Assembly: GCA_018697195.1 (NCBI GenBank)
Contig: JAGMWU010000037.1
Coordinates: 310,001 to 374,000, forward strand
Length of the DNA: 64,000 nt
Origin: Certhia americana
Taxonomy: Eukaryota > Chordata > Aves > Passeriformes > Certhiidae
Direction: 5' to 3'
Shown here: positions 61,777 to 64,000 of the stretch, in pieces
Position numbering within the stretch: the first letter of the stretch is position 1
How the letters are laid out: each line of letters starts with the position of its first letter
The notes under the pieces: model-generated
Told to the model about the DNA's origin: nothing
Databases searched by the model: none
The model's input: the letters and a program-made list of their open reading frames with translations, nothing else
Program-made: the position numbers and the translations under genes

Positions 61777-62346
61777 GTAGCACAATGAGCAAGCAAAGGT
61801 TGGCAGTGGTCATCTTTAAATGATCCCTGACCATGAGTGGGTGGGTATATCAACTGTGTAATTTAAAACAGACTGTAAATGATAACAATATCCAGACCAG
61901 CAAACAAAACTATGCCTAGGAAACTCCCAGGCACTGGAATAGCACTGTTTATGCTGGTAAACTAGTTGTGACCCAAGCCAGGTTTTGGAAGCTAAAACCT
62001 TCCAGGAGCCATTTCCAATAGGAAATTCAAAGATATACAAGCACAAACAGTGGCCATTCCAGCTAATCTCAGCAGTGGTGGTGTTCCTGTGCAGGTGTAA
62101 TTTATTAGAAAATACTCTAAGTGCGGCATCTTCCCTAACGAGGACATTTATAAGTTCAAGAATGTAACTTTTATTTGCAGATACAGCTCTTTTGAGAGTG
62201 CTGTTTAGCTACAATTGAGAGAGCTTTTCTTTCCTCCCAGAGGGGCATGCAGCAGCTGTCCTGCTGTCACTGCACTGCTCTCTCAAAAGGCCACTCCTGT
62301 TGGTTCTCAGGCACAGAAAGGTTTCATAAGGACACTCCAGCCTCAC

Positions 62347-62380
62347 CGTAGGGGATAGGATTGAGTTCAATTGAACCTTC
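62347..62380 (-). CDS. Candidate exon: cytoplasmic segment of a membrane protein
   Basis: On the - strand a strong acceptor (TTTGTGTTCCTTTCACAG) is followed by 34 bp and a donor GTGAGG. The exon starts at phase 0, exactly the phase left by the transmembrane exon at 62,982-63,061. It reads EGSIELNPIPY plus one base of the next codon. It has no stop. It would be the juxtamembrane cytoplasmic part. No later exon could be fixed, so the C-terminus is unknown. Confidence 0.5.
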
Positions 62381-62981
62381 CTGTGAAAGGAACACAAATG
62401 TATTATCACCACTGCAGAATGCACCTGAGCTACACAGATGAAAACCCAACAATATTGATATAATATTAGTTTTTATATTTTTCCTTATTATTACATTTTT
62501 TCAGTAATAGACTACTTTTTCATATCTGCTTCTGCAGTGTTACTGCATTTATTCTTATTATAAGTTACCTTGTATTTTAATTTTTATCAATATTAATTCA
62601 TCACAGGTAAGACTATCTGTGTATAAATGATGATAAGTAATTATAGGATCTAAAATAATTCAGATAAAACTCACTTGAGCACTTCAATTATCATTGCTGA
62701 TGCAGAACCTTCTATGGAAAAACCTGCAAACCAGAAGCCATTCCTACAAAAATGTGAGTAGGTCCTACCTAGGAAGGGAGGTCAGCTGAGGTAAATTTAG
62801 TTTTGATTATAAGCTGCCTAGTTTTAAGAAAGACCAAAAAACCCCTCCCAGTGGAAAAGCAACTCCAGTGCACGTGAACATCTGAAATCTGAGTGATGAG
62901 TGGAAAGCTGAAATTTCATGTTCTATAATATATACATGTTATACACACAGTAACAAATACCGAAAGAAAAAAATCACTTAC

Positions 62982-63061
62982 CTGTGATTTTTTCCATGCA
63001 TACCAAAAGACAGCAACTATAAGAATACAAAGCAACACAAGGGCAATGCTGACTCCTGCCA
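62982..63061 (-). CDS. Candidate exon: transmembrane helix of a type I membrane protein
   Basis: On the - strand the acceptor is TTTCTTTCTGCTCTTCTAG and the donor is the near-consensus CAG|GTAAGTG. The 80-bp exon starts at phase 1 and ends at phase 0. After a completed Val codon it reads AGVSIALVLLC, continues through ILIVAV and ends FWYAWKKSQ. That is about 22 hydrophobic residues followed by Lys-Lys, a single-pass helix with a stop-transfer signal. I do not recognise the protein. Short exons around a TM exon occur in mucin-like, immunoglobulin-like and complement-regulator type I membrane proteins. Confidence 0.65.
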
Positions 63062-63671
63062 CTAGAAGAGCAGAAAGAAACGTAACCATGACTCAAAGCA
63101 ATTAAAAAAAGGAAAAAAACTTAATACCTACATTTGTGGTGCAGCATAAAATAGCTATATGTGACACTAAAATATAGGTCATGATTTTTCCTACAAACAA
63201 AAATCTCATTTAGGTCTGGGTTTGTAAAAAAATACGACAATCATGTCACAGATCATTACAGTATTTCTTTTTTTTTTTTTGCAAATATGTGCTATAATTC
63301 ATCTCCAATTTTATATTTTTTTTGTGAACAACATTTACTGATGATCACAAAATTAATATTTGAGTTGTAGATTTTATTAAAAGAAAAAGGCCCAAAGTAA
63401 TAGTAATAAGAAAGCAAATTACTATGGTTTGGTTTAGTTTAGTCAAGTGATACTCTCATTACTCAAATCCCCAGAGAAATATCATGACTTGCAATTACGG
63501 AGTGTCTTAAATACTATTATATGAAAACAGGGTTTTTCAGGCTAATGACAAGTCCATACACAGCTTTTGTGTTCGATAACCAATTGCAGTAAAGGAAGTT
63601 AAAAATTCAAAACTTGGGTAAAGAAAAAATTATTTAAGCAAAAGTACAATATGTCAAAGTTGTCAACGTAC

Positions 63672-63698
63672 CTACTAGAGTTGGCAGACTTCTTCCTG
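63672..63698 (-). CDS. Candidate 27-bp microexon before the transmembrane exon
   Basis: The acceptor is TTATTTCCCTTCTAG and the donor GTACGT. Starting and ending at phase 1, it reads GRSLPTLV and joins the TM exon to give PTLVVAGVSIAL without a stop. It would be the extracellular stem just before the membrane. The 610-bp intron to the TM exon is ordinary. The preceding exon must end at phase 1 and is not found before 64,000. Confidence 0.5.
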
Positions 63699-63879
63699 CT
63701 AGAAGGGAAATAATAAAAATTAGAAACTTGAGAAAACTGCACAGCCATGTGTAATGAAGCTAAAGCTGGCTTTCCTACCTCAGTATGAGAAGCAGAGAGA
63801 CTACAAGAGGAGATAGGGAGGGCAGGTGAAATCCCTGGCACTTCAGCTAGTAATACTACCCCAGCAGCTGCTGTGGAGA

Positions 63880-63897
63880 CCACCACCACCACCACCA
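63880..63897. repeat. (CCA)n / (TGG)n microsatellite
   Basis: Six CCA/ACC units. On the - strand it produces a run of Val or Trp codons that inflates the open frame there. Confidence 0.9.
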
Positions 63898-64000
63898 ACC
63901 CCCAAAGCCCCACAAAAACAGGATTTGAGAAAGCACTAGTGTTCTGAGCCTGCACCTAGGAAGTTTCATGCAGCCCATAGCAGTGGTGTTAAGAGCAGAG

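Noticed and set aside
62060..62086. Possible next exon of the minus-strand membrane gene after acceptor ACCTGCACAG
   Set aside because: The frame is open in the right phase but has no clear donor and ends in an unconvincing hydrophobic tail.
63780..63801. 22-bp segment with good acceptor (TCTCCTCTTGTAG) and donor (GTAGGA) on the minus strand
   Set aside because: To join the 27-bp microexon it would have to end at phase 1, and that frame contains TGA; it could only be noncoding or chance.
1..64000. CRISPR arrays, tRNA/rRNA genes, bacterial operons or an intact virus
   Set aside because: No regular spaced repeats, no clover-leaf or rRNA sequence, and no dense tandem coding frames were seen.

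Overview
The window looks like nuclear DNA from a bird. It is AT-rich and intron-rich, with GT-AG splice sites. It also carries several CR1 LINE copies with the typical avian 3' end (a 'cttccaac...' tract followed by 'ATTCTNTGATT'). I see no bacterial or phage gene organisation, no CRISPR array and no tRNA or rRNA gene.

Left half (1-34,600): the 3' two thirds of AFF1 (AF4, an AF4/FMR2-family scaffold of the super elongation complex) lies on the + strand. I could place 18 coding exons between 9,965 and 31,589. Their splice phases join without conflict into 852 codons plus a stop. They contain the conserved 'SWPPPLTA' ELL-binding segment, the acidic 'DDLQLSDSE' box, a phospho-serine-rich tract, the '[12 protein letters not shown]' box, an AF9/ENL-binding strand ('LMVKIDL'), Lys-rich nuclear-localisation segments and the complete C-terminal homology domain. 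Human AFF1 is about 1,200 residues, so the N-terminal P-TEFb-binding part lies upstream of the window and bases 1-9,964 are probably intron. After the stop there is a likely 3-kb 3'UTR with tandem AATAAA signals near 34,580.

Right half (34,600-64,000): this is mostly gene-poor intergenic or intronic DNA with CR1 relics, homopolymer runs, a GC-rich CpG-dense block (48.4-49.0 kb) and a possible LTR-like segment before it. At the far right end, on the - strand, three small candidate exons (63,698-63,672, 63,061-62,982 and 62,380-62,347) join in phase. They encode a single membrane-spanning helix followed by a short cytoplasmic stretch. This is probably the 3' part of a type I membrane protein gene that starts outside the window. 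I cannot name it.

The most unusual non-coding structures are a 28-bp nearly perfect inverted repeat with a 76-nt loop (61,645-61,776) and a 28-bp perfect loop-less palindrome in an AFF1 intron (23,235-23,262). I found no convincing new biological system. The right-end membrane gene and the two inverted repeats are the best leads.
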